The translations under genes were made by a program, and so were the position numbers. A DNA stretch of 64,000 nucleotides, taken from the NCBI RefSeq assembly GCF_024139115.2, contig NC_085140.1, positions 428,171,240 through 428,235,239 on the forward strand, read 5' to 3'. The stretch comes from Armigeres subalbatus (lineage: Eukaryota > Arthropoda > Insecta > Diptera > Culicidae). Below are positions 22,568 through 33,784 of this stretch, one piece after another (position 1 is the stretch's first letter; each line of letters starts with the position of its first letter). A model generated the notes under the pieces. The model saw nothing but the letters and a program-made list of their open reading frames with translations, was not told where the DNA came from and searched no databases.

Positions 22568-22739
22568 ATTTTAAGTTTTATAACGTTCTTGAAGACCATA
22601 GTTTATTCTACAAGAGTGTTATAAAACCATCATAAAACCTAAATGTTACTAGGGAAGTATCTCTGAAGGACATTTCAGCAGGATATTTTTTCGACCGTTT
22701 GCGATTCTATATGAAAAAGAAGTTGAATCTTGATTCGCT

Positions 22740-22905
22740 ATCTTCTCTCTCTTGAAAGGAGGCTTCTTAGCCTCTTGAGAAGAGACTTCCTAGCATCTTA
22801 GAAGGAGGAATCCAAGCTTCTTGAAGAGGGCTTCCCAGCCTTTTGCACCGAAACAACTCAGCTTTTCGAAAGTCCTTTACGACTCTCAAATAAGGGCTTC
22901 CAAAC
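22740..22905. repeat. Minisatellite, about 24-bp GGAGGCTTCTTAGCCTCTTG units
   Basis: Degenerate tandem units of the form AAAGGAGGCTTCTTAGCCTC run from 22750 to about 22900. The same motif (GCATCTTGCAAGGAGG, GCCTCTTGCAAGGAGG) appears as two units inside the Jockey relic at 22100-22165. Non-coding. Confidence 0.65.
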
Positions 22906-23262
22906 CTTTACATTTTAGATTTTAGCATATTTTTAATATATTATTCATTTTTATGTCTCAATCAGACAAATTACATGAAAGATTTTTCAAATTTGTTTTT
23001 TCATTGTTTAGTTCTCTTTACTTTCAAGAAGCAGTTGAAAATTGAAAAATGTTCTTGGTTTCAATCAGGAATTGAGTCCCTCTAGCATTGTTTCCTTCCA
23101 TTTCTCCTCAACCTGATTAAAACATGCAAATTGCAAATGGAAAGCTAACGATGAAATATAGGTCATAAGTGCTAATGCATACCTTACATAGTTTCAACAA
23201 TGCAACAGCTCTAGGTGAGATTATCAATTATGATTTAACAGTATTACGCAATCATATTCTTA

Positions 23263-24925
23263 TCAGCAAATCATCCATTTATTTACAAACTCAGTGAATT
23301 TCCCATTCTGAAACCGATAGAAATGTTTCCCTTTGAATGCGATGAACGATTTTCCAGTGTTGATAGCGGCATCAACATTGCTCGGTAAACCGAGAGAGCT
23401 TATCCTAAAGGACGGCGTGCTGTCAGCATCCGAATCGTACACCCAATAGGTGTTGTGCTTCACCGCAAAAATTTTGCTCTTCGAATCAACAAACGCTGCA
23501 TCAATACTGTTCGGCAGCCCTGGGAAACCTTCGGAGATTTTCCGCGGATAGCCAACTTCCAGTCGGCTACCTCGGTACCGCCAGAAGCGATCACCCTTGA
23601 AGAAGTACGTCCTCCCATCGGGATACCGGAACGCAGCGTCGATGTCACCGGTCAGGCCGGGCCATTTGCTGGAAATCAGCTTACCGGTGGGATTGCTGCT
23701 TTCCGGTTGGAAGTAGTATTTGCCAGACAGGATAAACCATTCTCCGGAGATGTCGTCCACGATGGCGTCGTACTTTTTGACAGTGCACAACCGTGGTGCC
23801 GCATTGTCTTCGATGGCTCTGCCGCCACGTCGTGCTCCGTATAGTTTTTGTATCCTCTAAAACAGGAAAAAAGGATGACTTTGTTAATTGTTTGCTTGAT
23901 TATGTTTATGGTTGACTTGTTAGTATTTCTAACTTATATATTATGTTGTTAAAATGTAAAAAAGAATGCGTTGAATAATTTTGTATTTAAAATTAATTTG
24001 AATACACACCCTGACATCGTCCGGCTGTGGTTTCGTGTACCGATTCATGTCGGTGGGATGCATCAGAGCACCCTTGGTATTTGTGTGTTCCAACCCCAGA
24101 GAATGGCCAATTTCGTGCATCGCTGTGTCCAGAAAATCCTCTAGGTATTCCACGTTATCGAAAAAGTACTTGGAGTTGAAGTGCAGATCGCCATCCTCGG
24201 GAAAGTAAGCATGCGCCATAATGGTTGGACTATCGAACGAGCAACGCCTGTCTCGTCTGCTGTGCGATGTTCCACCAAAGTTGACCTCGATGTCTGCTTC
24301 GCGTTCTTTGGTTTCCAAAAAGTCCAAATTGGTCACTTTACTCCACTCATTGAATGCCCGTTTCAACAAGTTCTGAACGGACGTAGGGGACGCACCGGCC
24401 GGATAGTCTCGGATTCTATAGGTTATCAACCGTTTATTCCACTTTGAGTCATCGCCGCGTTTGGCCAAATTCCGTGTTCCACAGCGAGGGGCTGCCATGG
24501 ACAATTTGGTGTCATCGTCCAGCTTTCCCGTTTCATTCAAACCAACCGATCGTTGGTAGTTTCGGAACATTTCTTCAAGTGAGATGCCTTGACCAAAGCT
24601 GAATCTTGTGGACACACCAAACTCATCGGTGCTTTCAGTTTCGTTAAAACCCAGATTGCCGAGCAGTGCCTAGAAATAAATAAACCATTTTAGATTATTA
24701 GCATTGCTGTCTGAGTTTGTAAGCATTTTTCATTACCTCAGCATCATTTTCTGATATTGCTGGTATTTTGATTCGTTTCGTTGGGTCTGGTAGCTCTTGC
24801 GTTCCAGTATCAGGATCTCTATCAAATATCAACACATCTGTTAACATGTTCTCTATAGGTGCACCGTGTGTTTGACTCTTAATTAGTAACACGACTAACA
24901 ACGAAAATACTTTTGAATCGAACAT
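23263..24925 (-). CDS. Matrix metalloproteinase mmp-A (3 exons, 480 aa)
   Basis: Zinc endopeptidase of the M10A family, predicted secreted, with matrix or other extracellular proteins as likely substrates. Exons on minus: 24925-24737, 24669-24010, 23856-23263, with GT/AG introns, both phase 0. The first Met at 24925 starts a signal peptide (about residues 1-21). The prodomain has cysteine switch AAPRCGTRN (Cys126). The catalytic site is HEIGHSLGLEH (about 248-258) with Met-turn Met about 266. The hemopexin domain runs from Cys307 to the final Cys480. It has no membrane or GPI signal and no clear furin site. Oddity: the S-loop reads HSRRDRRCSFD, with Cys206 and altered HxD spacing. It looks intact and is transcribed away from mmp-B. 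Confidence 0.93.
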
Positions 24926-25405
24926 TATAGATTATTATACTGATCTTAACTGTACAGCTGCAGCACTGGATCGTTACTAAATCGTCATCTGACGATTTCT
25001 GCCTTTTAAAATGTTCACCCTCAGTAGAAGATGCCTGTTGGATCGCGAATCCCGCAAGCGAGTATTATCAGAAAAGTTGGTATTCCCTAGCTGGGAGAGA
25101 ATTCCAAAACTAAAGGAACAAGCGAAAACGATCGTTCGGTTGCACGCTCTGGTTAAAAACGTCTCTAGTTGAATACGAGTCGGGTATGAAAATGTACACA
25201 CCCTTTCTATGGCAGAGCTGCGAGTAAACCGGTAACTTATTCCCATGCAAATAATTGCGTCGTGAGATTTGTGTGTATCTGTGGTTAATCTAATGGTTTG
25301 AATAATTAGAATATTTATATTTTATTGACTTGATATGTTTCATTCGAACTTACATCTGATTCTTCATTAACATTATTATTAATTATTTATTTATTTAGCT
25401 AACAT
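24926..25405. other. Upstream region of mmp-A
   Basis: The mmp-A promoter should lie here. An arthropod-like initiator, TCAGT on the minus strand, sits at 24943-24939, about 15 bases before the start codon; I see no convincing TATA box about 30 bases farther. The rest up to 25405 holds no recognised feature. Confidence 0.3.
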
Positions 25406-25876
25406 CTATAACAGACAACACTGGATCAACAATTTGACACCACAATACACGGTTTGAGGCCGCATGTCTCCATCCTCGAATGCGCCGCCGCTCGCCAAGT
25501 CGTTGTGTACTTGGTCAGCCCACCTTGCTCGCTGCGCTCCATGCCTTCTTGTACCTGTTGGGTCTGAAGCGAACACCGTCTTTGTAGGGTAGCTGTTCGG
25601 CACTTTTGCAACATGCCCTGCCCATCGTACCCTTCCGGCTTTAGCTACCTTCTGGATGCTAGGTTCACCGTAGAGCTGGGTCAGCTCGTAGTTCATCCTT
25701 CGCCGCCACATACCGTCTTCTTGCACACCGCCAAAGATGGACCTAAGCACCCATCTCTCGGGGTATTCGAGATCGTCCGCAAGTCTGGTCCTAGACTCAT
25801 GTGAGAGTTTTGCACATGACACATTTGGTTCGGGTGTGAATCCTTTTTGACCGTAGTTTCTTCTGAATACTTTCAC
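25406..25876 (-). pseudogene. RTE-type LINE C-terminal fragment
   Basis: The minus frame reads LRSIFGGVQEDGMWRRRMNY, ELTQLYGEPSIQKVAKAGRV and RWAGHVAKVP, the same C-terminal module as in RTE1 (IFGGKQENGIWRRRMNHE, RLRWAGHVV) but from another subfamily. The catalytic RT domain is absent. It is a 5'-truncated or decayed copy about 0.5 kb upstream of mmp-A. Confidence 0.75.
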
Positions 25877-26239
25877 AGATGATGCGCCTACGTATACCGT
25901 TTACCATGTTATCGGTTCCAATCGGTTCAAATACTGCCCAGGAAGTACAAAACTTCCATGGAATGCCATAACTTTTGAAATCATGAAGATTGATGTGCCG
26001 CATGATTTGGTTTGCTTATTTCCCAAAATTGACCCTTGAATCGGTACATGGTAAATCAGTTTACCGGTTCAAAACGGTCCAGGTGTCGCATGATGGTATT
26101 CGCCTATTTCCGTAAAGTGACCCCGCAACAGGTTCCGGCGGAAAGTTCGGATTACGGAATACAGGCCATATTTCGAATCGATCAAATTCCTGATCAAATT
26201 TGGTATAGTTTATGCGTCGTTTCTATTCAAAATATCTAA

Positions 26240-26399
26240 GGGAAAATCCATTAATTACGTAATGCAAAATTTGGTCATTTTCAAATCCCCCCTCCCCCCT
26301 ATGTCACACTTTTTGTATGAAGCATCTAAAATCTTTATATGAATTGTCACACTTTGGGCAAGCCCCCTCCTTAGCGTTACGTAATTTATGGATGCTCCC
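26240..26399. mobile_element. 160-bp MITE with TAA duplication
   Basis: Ends are GGGAAAATCCATTAATTACG and the inverse of CGTAATTTATGGATGCTCCC. TAA flanks both sides (26237-26239, 26400-26402). The interior has two TGTCACACTTT blocks. The 3-bp TAA duplication points to a PIF/Harbinger-type non-autonomous element. Confidence 0.8.
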
Positions 26400-26739
26400 T
26401 AACATAATAATTTCCGAAGTATGCGTTCTGGCATATGGCCAAATCCTAACATCCTAGCATCCATTTTTAATCCGGAATAACTCCGGTATCAAGTGGCCAG
26501 TCCTAAAAATGCATAGAGCCCCTGAAACTTGAATAAATTCCGCTTCTTTTGGTGAAAGTTGCGAAAAAAAATGTTGAAAGACAAAATAGTTACGGCAAAA
26601 AAGATTTTTATTTTCGTTTTCAAAAAAGGGGTTGGTAACGGAAGGGTTAACAGCCACGTAGTCATAGCGAGACGAATCAAAATCTAAATCCATTTGTTCC
26701 ACTGCAGATTAGTGATGATGATCCGTGTTCCGAAAGTCC

Positions 26740-27430
26740 AAACGTAGAACGAACGGTTTGTGAAGGTGGTCAGAGATTAAAATTTAATATGGTGCTTCAA
26801 TCAGCTCAGTTTCGTAACTGTCGCCAAGACAAGAAGTCTTCCGTTGTAATTTGATAGCGTTGGTTCGCAAGTATCCATCCACTACGTCATCAGATGTCCA
26901 TTCGAGCCGAGAACTATGATCCCCAACTATGATCACGGTGTCGCATGGAGTAGCTATGTTAACTATTTCACGCGCTTAGTTTCATAGGGGCGTAACTGTA
27001 TTGATCGATTTCTCTTAATCTATTTTATATATTGTTAATAGCTACAACCGTGATTTTTGATTCTGGTCCAAGGTACAATCATCCTTTATCACACCAAATC
27101 ATTAAATCATCGACATACTAGCGCAATTCGGTACAATAATAAGAAGAAAACATCGACGAAGAGAAATCGATCAATACAGTTACTAAGCGCGAGATTTGGT
27201 TTACACAGTCGAAATGCGCTGACACATTTATCGGGATCACTGTTCGGCCGCAAGTAAATGCCACATATGTAAACGGATTTATGGGTGAGTTTGACTTTCA
27301 CAACAACTTGCTCAAGTATTTCACTATCCGATAGATGACACACTTGTCAGAGAGCATCTAGCTGCGATGAGAGTAACTCCACCTTGTTGAAGACTACTAG
27401 TCGAGCTGCTGCGATTGCATCGATAAATGT
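26740..27430 (-). pseudogene. Jockey-type endonuclease fragment (C-terminal side)
   Basis: Minus-strand pieces: NYNIYRCNRSSSTSSLQQGG then VTLIAARCSL, followed by SEILEQVVVKVKLTHKSVYI, CGIYLRPNSDPDKC, and a poorer stretch around 26800-26960 resembling the VVGD and LEW blocks of the APE-type endonuclease. Together with 27830-27935 it forms one endonuclease domain interrupted by the SINE at 27436-27815. Several frameshifts are present. Confidence 0.65.
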
Positions 27431-27435
27431 TGTAA

Positions 27436-27815
27436 TTATCAGCAAGTTTTTAAAGACAGGAACACCGTCTTCGATCAGAGGTCGAACAGACTGAACACTT
27501 AACACTTAGCATGAAACAACGGACAGGACACATGATCAGGGTTCTGCCAAACCGCACCAAGCGGTTTTTTGACTGACTTGTGATGTTTTGTACGTGCAAG
27601 GAAAACGGAAATCGTTTCATAGCAACTAATTCGTACATTAGTTGTAGGATATCTTGAGTTATGGGATGGAGGGATATCCGATACGATTTGCGATCAATTA
27701 AATCTGTCAAACGAAAGCTTGGACAGGAAAGTTTCCTCCTTACCGGGGCGGGAATCGAACCCACATTCCCAAGTACATGCGTCTAGACGATTGACGTCGC
27801 TAACCTCGTGGCCTC
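27436..27815 (-). mobile_element. tRNA-headed SINE in a Jockey endonuclease
   Basis: The minus strand begins near 27815 with a tRNA-like head: an A-box-like block around GAGGTTAGCGACGTC and a B box GGGTTCGATTCCCG (27766-27745). The body ends with GACGGTGTTCCTGTCTTTAA. The 3' part (TCAGTCTG, GACCTCTGATCGAAGACGG) recurs at 38310-38363. It splits a Jockey endonuclease between the ETWL block and NYNIYRC. The exact ends and target duplication are not resolved. Confidence 0.6.
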
Positions 27816-27829
27816 GAAGCCCACAACAT

Positions 27830-27935
27830 TTGCACATCTCTTCTGAGCCAAGTTTCAGTAATTAGTCTAATGTGATAATCGTTGGATGCAGCAAGGGAGA
27901 ATTTGTAGGTCTTCGTGCGCATTCCACCTACGTTT
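27830..27935 (-). pseudogene. Jockey-type endonuclease N-terminus
   Basis: The minus frame reads YYQNVGGMRTKTYKFSLAAS and YHIRLITETWLRRDVQ, matching the first two motifs of Jockey endonucleases (YxNxxGLRTK...; LTETWL with the catalytic Glu). It continues beyond the SINE at 26740-27430. Confidence 0.65.
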
Positions 27936-28124
27936 TGATAATAATCTGTTATTGGTATTAGTGTCATATTAGTGACAGCGACGTTTGGAATGATCTTCGA
28001 TATTACAATCATATTCTTAATTTTTCGCAGACGTATTGGGGGTGATTGTCATCTGATCATCATGCCCACTGTAACACATCGACTAACGCGTGTCGTACAC
28101 CAGTGCTCTGCTCTGAAAGTAGCT

Positions 28125-28200
28125 GTGCGCTGCGCTGCTGCGATGACCTCGAAGGCGGCGCTATTGAACACGTTCTTTACGTCAATCGTTACCACAGTAT
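28125..28200 (-). pseudogene. Tiny R1-like RT motif-A fragment
   Basis: The minus strand reads DTVVTIDVKNVFNSAAFEVI, which corresponds to LVTLDVKNAFNSASWDAIA in the R1-like element at 15.5 kb. Only about 25 codons remain. It is juxtaposed to a Jockey endonuclease piece, so unrelated LINE fragments meet here. Confidence 0.6.
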
Positions 28201-28205
28201 CAATC

Positions 28206-29137
28206 ATCTATTCGGTCAAATGATCTTTTCGGCAAAATGTTCTATTCGGCCAAATGTTCTATTCGGCCATATGAACTATTCGGCCAAATGACCTTTTTGA
28301 CCAAATGTCCTATTCGGTCAAATGTCCTATTCGGCAAAATGTCCAATTCGGTCATATGTTCTATTCGGCCAAATGTCCTATTCGGTCAAATGCTCTTTTC
28401 GTCCAAATGACCTTTTCAGCCTAATGTCCAATTCGGCCAAATATCGTATTTGGCCAAATATCCTGTTTGGTCAAATGTCCTATTCAGCCAAATATCCTAT
28501 TCGGCCAAATGTCCTATTTGGTCAAATGTCTAATTTCCCTAGTAGCACAGCTCACGTTGACTGTTTGCATCAACTCAAATGTGACCAAATTTGGTTGCAT
28601 TTGAGTTGATGTAGCTGCTTCACAACATGTGTGTTACTCGGGTTGACCAAATGTCCTATTCCGCCAAATGTCCTATTCGACCGAATGTCCTATTAGTCCT
28701 AATGTCCTATTCGGCCTAATGTCATGTTCGGCCAAATGTCCTATTCGGCAAAATGTCCAATTCGGTCAAATGTCCTATTCGACCAAATGTCATATTCGGC
28801 CAAACGACCTATTCGACTAAATGTCCTATTTTGGTCAAATGTCCTATTTGGTCAAATGTCCTATTCGGTCTAATGTCATATTCTGCCTAATGTCATATTC
28901 TGCCAAATGTCGTATTCAGCCAAATATTCTATTCGCTCAAATGTCATATTCGCTCAAATGTCATATTCCACGAAATGTCCTATTTGGTCAAATGTCCTAT
29001 TCGGCTAAATGTAATATTCGGCCAAGTGTTCTATTCGGCCAAATGTCCTATTCGGCCTAATGTCCTATTCGACTTAATGTCATATTCGGGTTGTATGAAA
29101 TTCGCCAAAAAGTCATTTGCCAGAAGGCTTTTTGCCA
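28206..29137 (+). repeat. 17-bp minisatellite array 1 (ATTCGGCCAAATGTCCT)
   Basis: Roughly 50 imperfect copies of a 17-bp unit such as TATTCGGCCAAATGTCC. Because 17 is not a multiple of 3, three units give a 17-codon periodic frame, which explains the repetitive predicted peptides (PIRPNVLFGQMSYSAKC). These are not genes. A 106-bp MITE is inserted at 28537-28642. The right edge degrades into CATTTGCCAGAA-like units and is broken by a SINE. Confidence 0.9.
28537..28642. mobile_element. MITE, CCC(A/G/T)AG(T/C)AGCACA family, copy 1
   Basis: Ends CCCTAGTAGCACA and TGTGTTACTCGGG are imperfect inverses. TT flanks each side (28535-28536, 28643-28644). The centre is a palindrome (CAACTCAAATGTGACC, then GGTTGCATTTGAGTTG). 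Related copies at 31996-32102 and 41214-41310 also have 2-bp flanking repeats. Non-coding. Confidence 0.8.
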
Positions 29138-29155
29138 TAATGGATTATTCTCCAG

Positions 29156-29777
29156 CGGGCTTGGTAGTCATATGGCTACTGCTTCTGCCTCATACGCAGG
29201 AGGTCGTGGGTTCAATCCCAGGTCCGTTCCATTCTCCTACTTTGTATCTTTCTCTTTATTTCTCATGTTCTAGCAATCGCTAGAACTGGAAATGGACTTC
29301 CATACCGTTTCCATTACTATTCCTATACCTTCAACTTGAGTATTCTAACAGTAATCTGCTAGAATTGGAAATGAGCTATAGAGCTCGTTTCCTACATCCA
29401 ACTAGAAATTCTATCAGTTACCTTCTCCTATCTATCACATTGGCAGCTCGTTAAGCAAGACGGACCTCTGCCTTTCCAACCTAACCCAGAAACTCCAACA
29501 AATTCCGCATGAACTCGTGGCAAGTGCAGAGGTATATTCGGCTTGCAGTGGGCAAGTGATTGCATCATCATTTCCTCCCCCTTCCCAACATTGACTTGCA
29601 TTCTGACGTGGCAGGCGCCAGTATGACCTAACAAATGAGAGCACCAGTACTTGTACATTGAAGATGAATGCTAGTCCCAAGCAAACATCTGTTGGTTCCC
29701 TGTGCAAGAACAGTTGATCTGGTCATAATGAAGTAGCAACTACGAGCAGTCAATCAAGCTCAAGCTCAAGCTCAAGC
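29156..29777 (+). mobile_element. 622-bp tRNA-derived SINE with 18-bp target duplication
   Basis: TAATGGATTATTCTCCAG is found exactly at 29138-29155 and 29778-29795. The head is tRNA-like: GGGCTTGGTAGTCATATGG (A box region) and GTGGGTTCAATCCCAGG (B box). The body is unique and the tail is (CAAGCT)n at about 29757-29777. It landed at the right edge of the 17-bp minisatellite, which resumes after it. The exact duplication suggests a fairly recent insertion. Confidence 0.9.
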
Positions 29778-29881
29778 TAATGGATTATTCTCCAGAAAGC
29801 CGTTTGCCAGAATGTGTCATTCCCCAGAAAGCCATTCGCCAGAATTGGTCATCTCCTATTTGCCATGCACGCGTTTGCCCA

Positions 29882-30170
29882 GGGTCTCCACTCCAGTTAA
29901 CCTTGCGAGCAAAGGCGTAGGATTGCCAATCCGGAGATGGCGAATTCGATTCTCAGTCCGGTCTAGGATGTTTTCAAGTTTCCATGTTTCCATTCTCGAC
30001 ACCCTGTGCATAGTGCATCCATTGTACTTGCCCCACAAGATAAATACTCATGCAATGGCGGGCATAGAAAAGCTTTGAATTAATAACTGAGGAAATGCTA
30101 ATGGACTATTAAGTTGAAAAGCCGGCCAAGTTCCAGTTGGAATGCAGCGCCATAGAAGAAGAAGAAGAAA
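29882..30170 (+). mobile_element. tRNA-derived SINE with (GAA)n tail, Feilai-like
   Basis: Head with AACCTTGCGAGCAAAGGCG and a B-box-like GCGAATTCGATTCTCAG; the body has CCATTGTACTTGCCCCACAA and CATGCAATGGCGGGCATAG; the tail is (GAA)n at about 30154-30170. CGTTTGCC flanks both sides (29872-29879, 30171-30178). From memory the body resembles the Feilai SINE of Aedes; that name is tentative. Confidence 0.7.
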
Positions 30171-30369
30171 CGTTTGCCAAGTATGCGCAAAAAAACATAT
30201 CGCCATGAACATTTGGCATAGCTGTGAACAGTGTCAAAAAGGAGGGTCATTTAGCATAAGGGATATTTTTCATAATTTTGCTTTGTTGTTGGTTTTAAGT
30301 TGTTTTCTAGTGAGGAATATAACACCGCTTTAGTCGTTAATACATAGAATTGAAAAGACGTAACTTCTC

Positions 30370-31260
30370 CGAAGAAAGTATACATAAGTCGGGTATAGCC
30401 GCTTGCCCGTATTAAGGCAATGGTGGGTGTGATTCCTTCTTTGAAAGTATGCGTTTGTCAGGATTAAGGCAATGATGAATGTAATTCCCTTTTTTATGTA
30501 GGCGCTTGCCCGCAATCAATGGTGGATAAGATATCCCTTCATTTTAAACAGGCGCTTGCCCGAATTAAGGAAGTAGTGGATATTATTCCTTCTTTAAAAT
30601 TAGGCGTTTGCCGGAAATAATGTAATGGAAGATGTGATTCCTTTTTTTGAAGGAGGCGCTTGCCCGGATTAAACCCATGGTGGATGTGATCTCTTCTTTA
30701 AAAATAGCCATTTGTCAGGATTAAAGCAATGGTGGATATAATCCCTTCTTAAAAAAAAAGGCGTTTGCTCGGATTAAGGCAATGGTGGATGTAATTCCTT
30801 CTTTAAAAGTAGGTACTTGCCCGGATTAAGGCAATGGTGTATGTGATTGGAGTTTTCAAACAATTGAAGCAATGGTGGATGTGATCCTTTCTTTAAAAGT
30901 AGGCGTTTGTCAGCATTAAAGCAATGGTGGGTGCTTGCCCGAATTAAGGCAATGGTGAATGTGATTCCTTCTTTAAAAGTAAGCGTTTGCCGGGATTAAT
31001 GTGATGGGAGATGTGATCCCTTCTTTAAAATTAGGTGTTTGCCAAGATTAAACGCCTTTTTAAAAGTAGGTGTTCCCAGATATAGCTTCTCAGATATAAA
31101 GCAACGATGGATATGATCTTTTTCTAAAAGAGGGCGTTTGCTCTGAATAAGACAAGAGTAGATGTTACCCCTTCTTAAAAAGTAGGTGTTTGCCTGTTCC
31201 CGTGTTTGGATACGGCAATTATGGATATGATTTCTTCTTTAGAAGTAGACATTTTGCTTA
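30370..31260 (+). repeat. Minisatellite, about 51-bp unit, about 16 copies
   Basis: The unit reads AGGCGCTTGCCCGGATTAAG followed by GCAATGGTGGATGTGATTCC and TTCTTTAAAAGT. Copies start near 30397, 30451, 30502, 30551, 30602, 30653, 30706, 30759, 30811, 30901, 30931, 30982 and 31034, then decay to 31260. Spacing is 49-54 bp, apart from one short unit near 30901. No frame runs through it and there is no leader or conserved spacer pattern. Confidence 0.9.
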
Positions 31261-31324
31261 GATTTGTAGATATAACTATTTCCAGAGGCGCATCCACGTT
31301 TCGAGTCGTGAGTAGGACAATCTA

Positions 31325-31590
31325 GTTTTACGTGAGCAGTAATGGCCACCTGCTTGCATGTGGGCTAGTCTTTGATTTGACGATTGGGGAAGTCAACTGC
31401 ACCCACCGTTCCCAGCATTCTGACCAATGTGATAAATAATAAGGTGCTGATGAAGTGGATTCAAGCCTTCTTATATACCACATTGATCGAAATGCTCGGA
31501 ACGGTAGGTGCAGTTGACCTCCACAAACGTCAAATCAGAAACTAGCTCACAGGCAAGCTGGGGGCCATTACCGATCGCGGAAAACTGGAT
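31325..31590. repeat. Inverted-repeat (foldback) element
   Basis: The left arm contains TTTGATTTGACGATTGGGG, GTCAACTGCACCCACCGTTC and CAGCATTCTGACCAATGTG; the right arm contains the inverse blocks CACATTGATCGAAATGCTC, GGAACGGTAGGTGCAGTTGA and CAAACGTCAAATCAGA. About 100-bp arms flank a loop of about 55 bp. The outer parts (GCCACCTGCTTGC / GCAAGCTGGGGGCC) also pair. Probably a MITE; ends not fixed. Confidence 0.65.
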
Positions 31591-31995
31591 TAGGAAAGGC
31601 GAATTTTGGTGAAAATTCTGGTATTAACATTAGCATTGAGTGATTCGCATTAATTTTAAGGTGTTACAAGCCTAGACTGTGGTATGAGAGTAGCATCTCC
31701 GCTGGAATCCGTTACCACAGAGGCACTCTCCAATAGTCGAGATCTGTCCTGGCCACATGCTTGCGAATATTTTAGGAGAAATAATGGACACCTATTAAAG
31801 AAAGGTGCGGAGAACTCTACGACGTCTCATAGGTGCCACAAGATGTTTTGCTGTTAATGTGGAAGGCATAACAGAAGGAATCGTTTTGGTGGAATACGAA
31901 AAAACTAATGCATGCATAATAGGAAAGGGACGAGCCTGCGATTGAACCCGCTTATAGTGGACTTCGTAGCCGTGTGGTTACCGACCACTGAGCTT

Positions 31996-32102
31996 CCCGA
32001 GCAGCACAAGCCAGACAAAAATGGTTGCCGCAACTTGATTGTGACTGAATCCGGTCACATATGAGTTGCACTAACCAATATGGAACATGTGTGCTGCTAG
32101 GG
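31996..32102. mobile_element. MITE, CCC(A/G/T)AG(T/C)AGCACA family, copy 2
   Basis: Starts CCCGAGCAGCACA and ends TGTGTGCTGCTAGGG, flanked by TT on both sides. The interior shares TTGATTGTGACTGAATCCGG and TCACATATGAGTTGC with the copy at 41214-41310. Confidence 0.8.
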
Positions 32103-32109
32103 TTGTCTC

Positions 32110-33780
32110 CCATTTGACAAACCTTTCTGGTGTTGTGAAATCGATGCATATTCTACCTATACTGCCGCAGGAAGCATAACCTTCCCATGTTGATATGAAA
32201 TCCATTTCAATATAGACCAGTTATGCTTGCGGTGGAAATATAATCAATTTTAAATTATTTAATCATGACTTGAAAAGCTCTTGCGAAGAAAACTCACATA
32301 ATTAGATTTTTTTTTAAATTTTCAGGACAAATACTGGTTTTCCAAGATTATTCAGACCTTCTAAGAATCTGACATACCGTCGTCGGGGGTGCCAATGGGT
32401 CAAATGGGGGTGAGTATGAATGTATCTGAGGGCAAGAAGACTAAAATATAAGAGACCTTTTTGAACGATTTTGCTGTACGACCTCCAGACTGCCGAAGAG
32501 ATCGATGACCCATTCCTCAAATTTCCTGATTCCTCAAATTTAAATAAATCTTCTGAGATTTGCATTAAACTTTTTTCTGTGGGCTTATTAGAAGCCATTT
32601 AAACGTGCTTTATTTATCATAACTTCTAAAAATGTTTAAAATCTCATTTGCAGATTTCAACAACTTCTATTTTATATCTGGAAAACCTTTAGACAATGGA
32701 AGTTTTCGATCATTTAGTAAACTGGACTCGATCATTCAGAGAACTAACGAATGACTAAGCTAAATTCTAAAATATGTTTTCAGGTGGACTTCTTGTGCGA
32801 AGATTTTGCTTCAACTTTGCCTAAAAAATCGTTGTTATAATGCCATTTATAACGAAGATAGCCCTATTTGCAGTAACTTACACTAAATTATTTAAATGTT
32901 GTCCTTTTAGTAGAAGTTACAGCAACATGCGCTTAAACTTCGTTTTAGTGGAATTTAAACAACGTTTTCAACTTGATTAATTAATGTAAGCCATGGACTG
33001 AAAGTCTCGCTAATAGAGACATAACAAAACTTAGTTAAAGTGATTTTTCAAAGAGACATCGAGTTCATCACTTCAAACAACGGTTAGTTTGGCGTAGTTG
33101 TAGAAGCCTACCGTACAACACATTTAAAAATTTAGCCGCTGGACTGAGTTATTGACCAAATATAAAATGATCGAGCCCAAATTACTAAATAAACGAAAAC
33201 ATTCTTCATCCTATAAATCTCTATATATCATATTTGACTATAGTTTACACTCTAATTAACTTTGAAATCTCCATTTGCTGTGTGGCAGTGTGTTGCCATT
33301 GACTTCATCTTACCATAATCATGGGTAGGACAATGCTTTGACTGTCCTACCCAGGAAAATTCATGCGTAGGACATGTCCTACTTGTCCCACCCACTCCCA
33401 GCGCCACTGACTATTTCAATGAAAGCAAATAGCTGTCTATAGTATCAGAAAGTGATATTATCCAATTGTAGATATGATTCAATTTTTGAAATGAAGTCTG
33501 CGTCTGGAATGAGGCGAGGAGAGGAAATATGATATCCATTCGTAGACAGTTTGTTTGGTATTAGACAAATATGAATGTATTTTTTTTGATAAATAGTATC
33601 CATCTTTCTGAAAATTGTCTAATATGTTAAATAATCTTTTTTATGAAAATTATTTAAACCAAAAATTCTTTTATTAGTAAATAATGCCAAATCCCCATTA
33701 TGTCAAATTATCTTCTTTATATAATTCTTTTCCTATTATTCAGCCACCAATAATAAACGGAATTTCTAGTTTCACTATTT
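32110..33780. other. Intergenic stretch without recognised feature
   Basis: AT-rich, no supported gene. About 33320-33385 has clustered GTAGGACA / TGTCCTACCC motifs in both orientations, a short imperfect palindrome, but nothing I can classify. Confidence 0.4.
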
Positions 33781-33784
33781 CTGG

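Noticed and set aside
30370..31260. CRISPR-like array
   Set aside because: Units are whole diverged tandem repeats without distinct constant repeats and variable spacers, in an evidently eukaryotic context.
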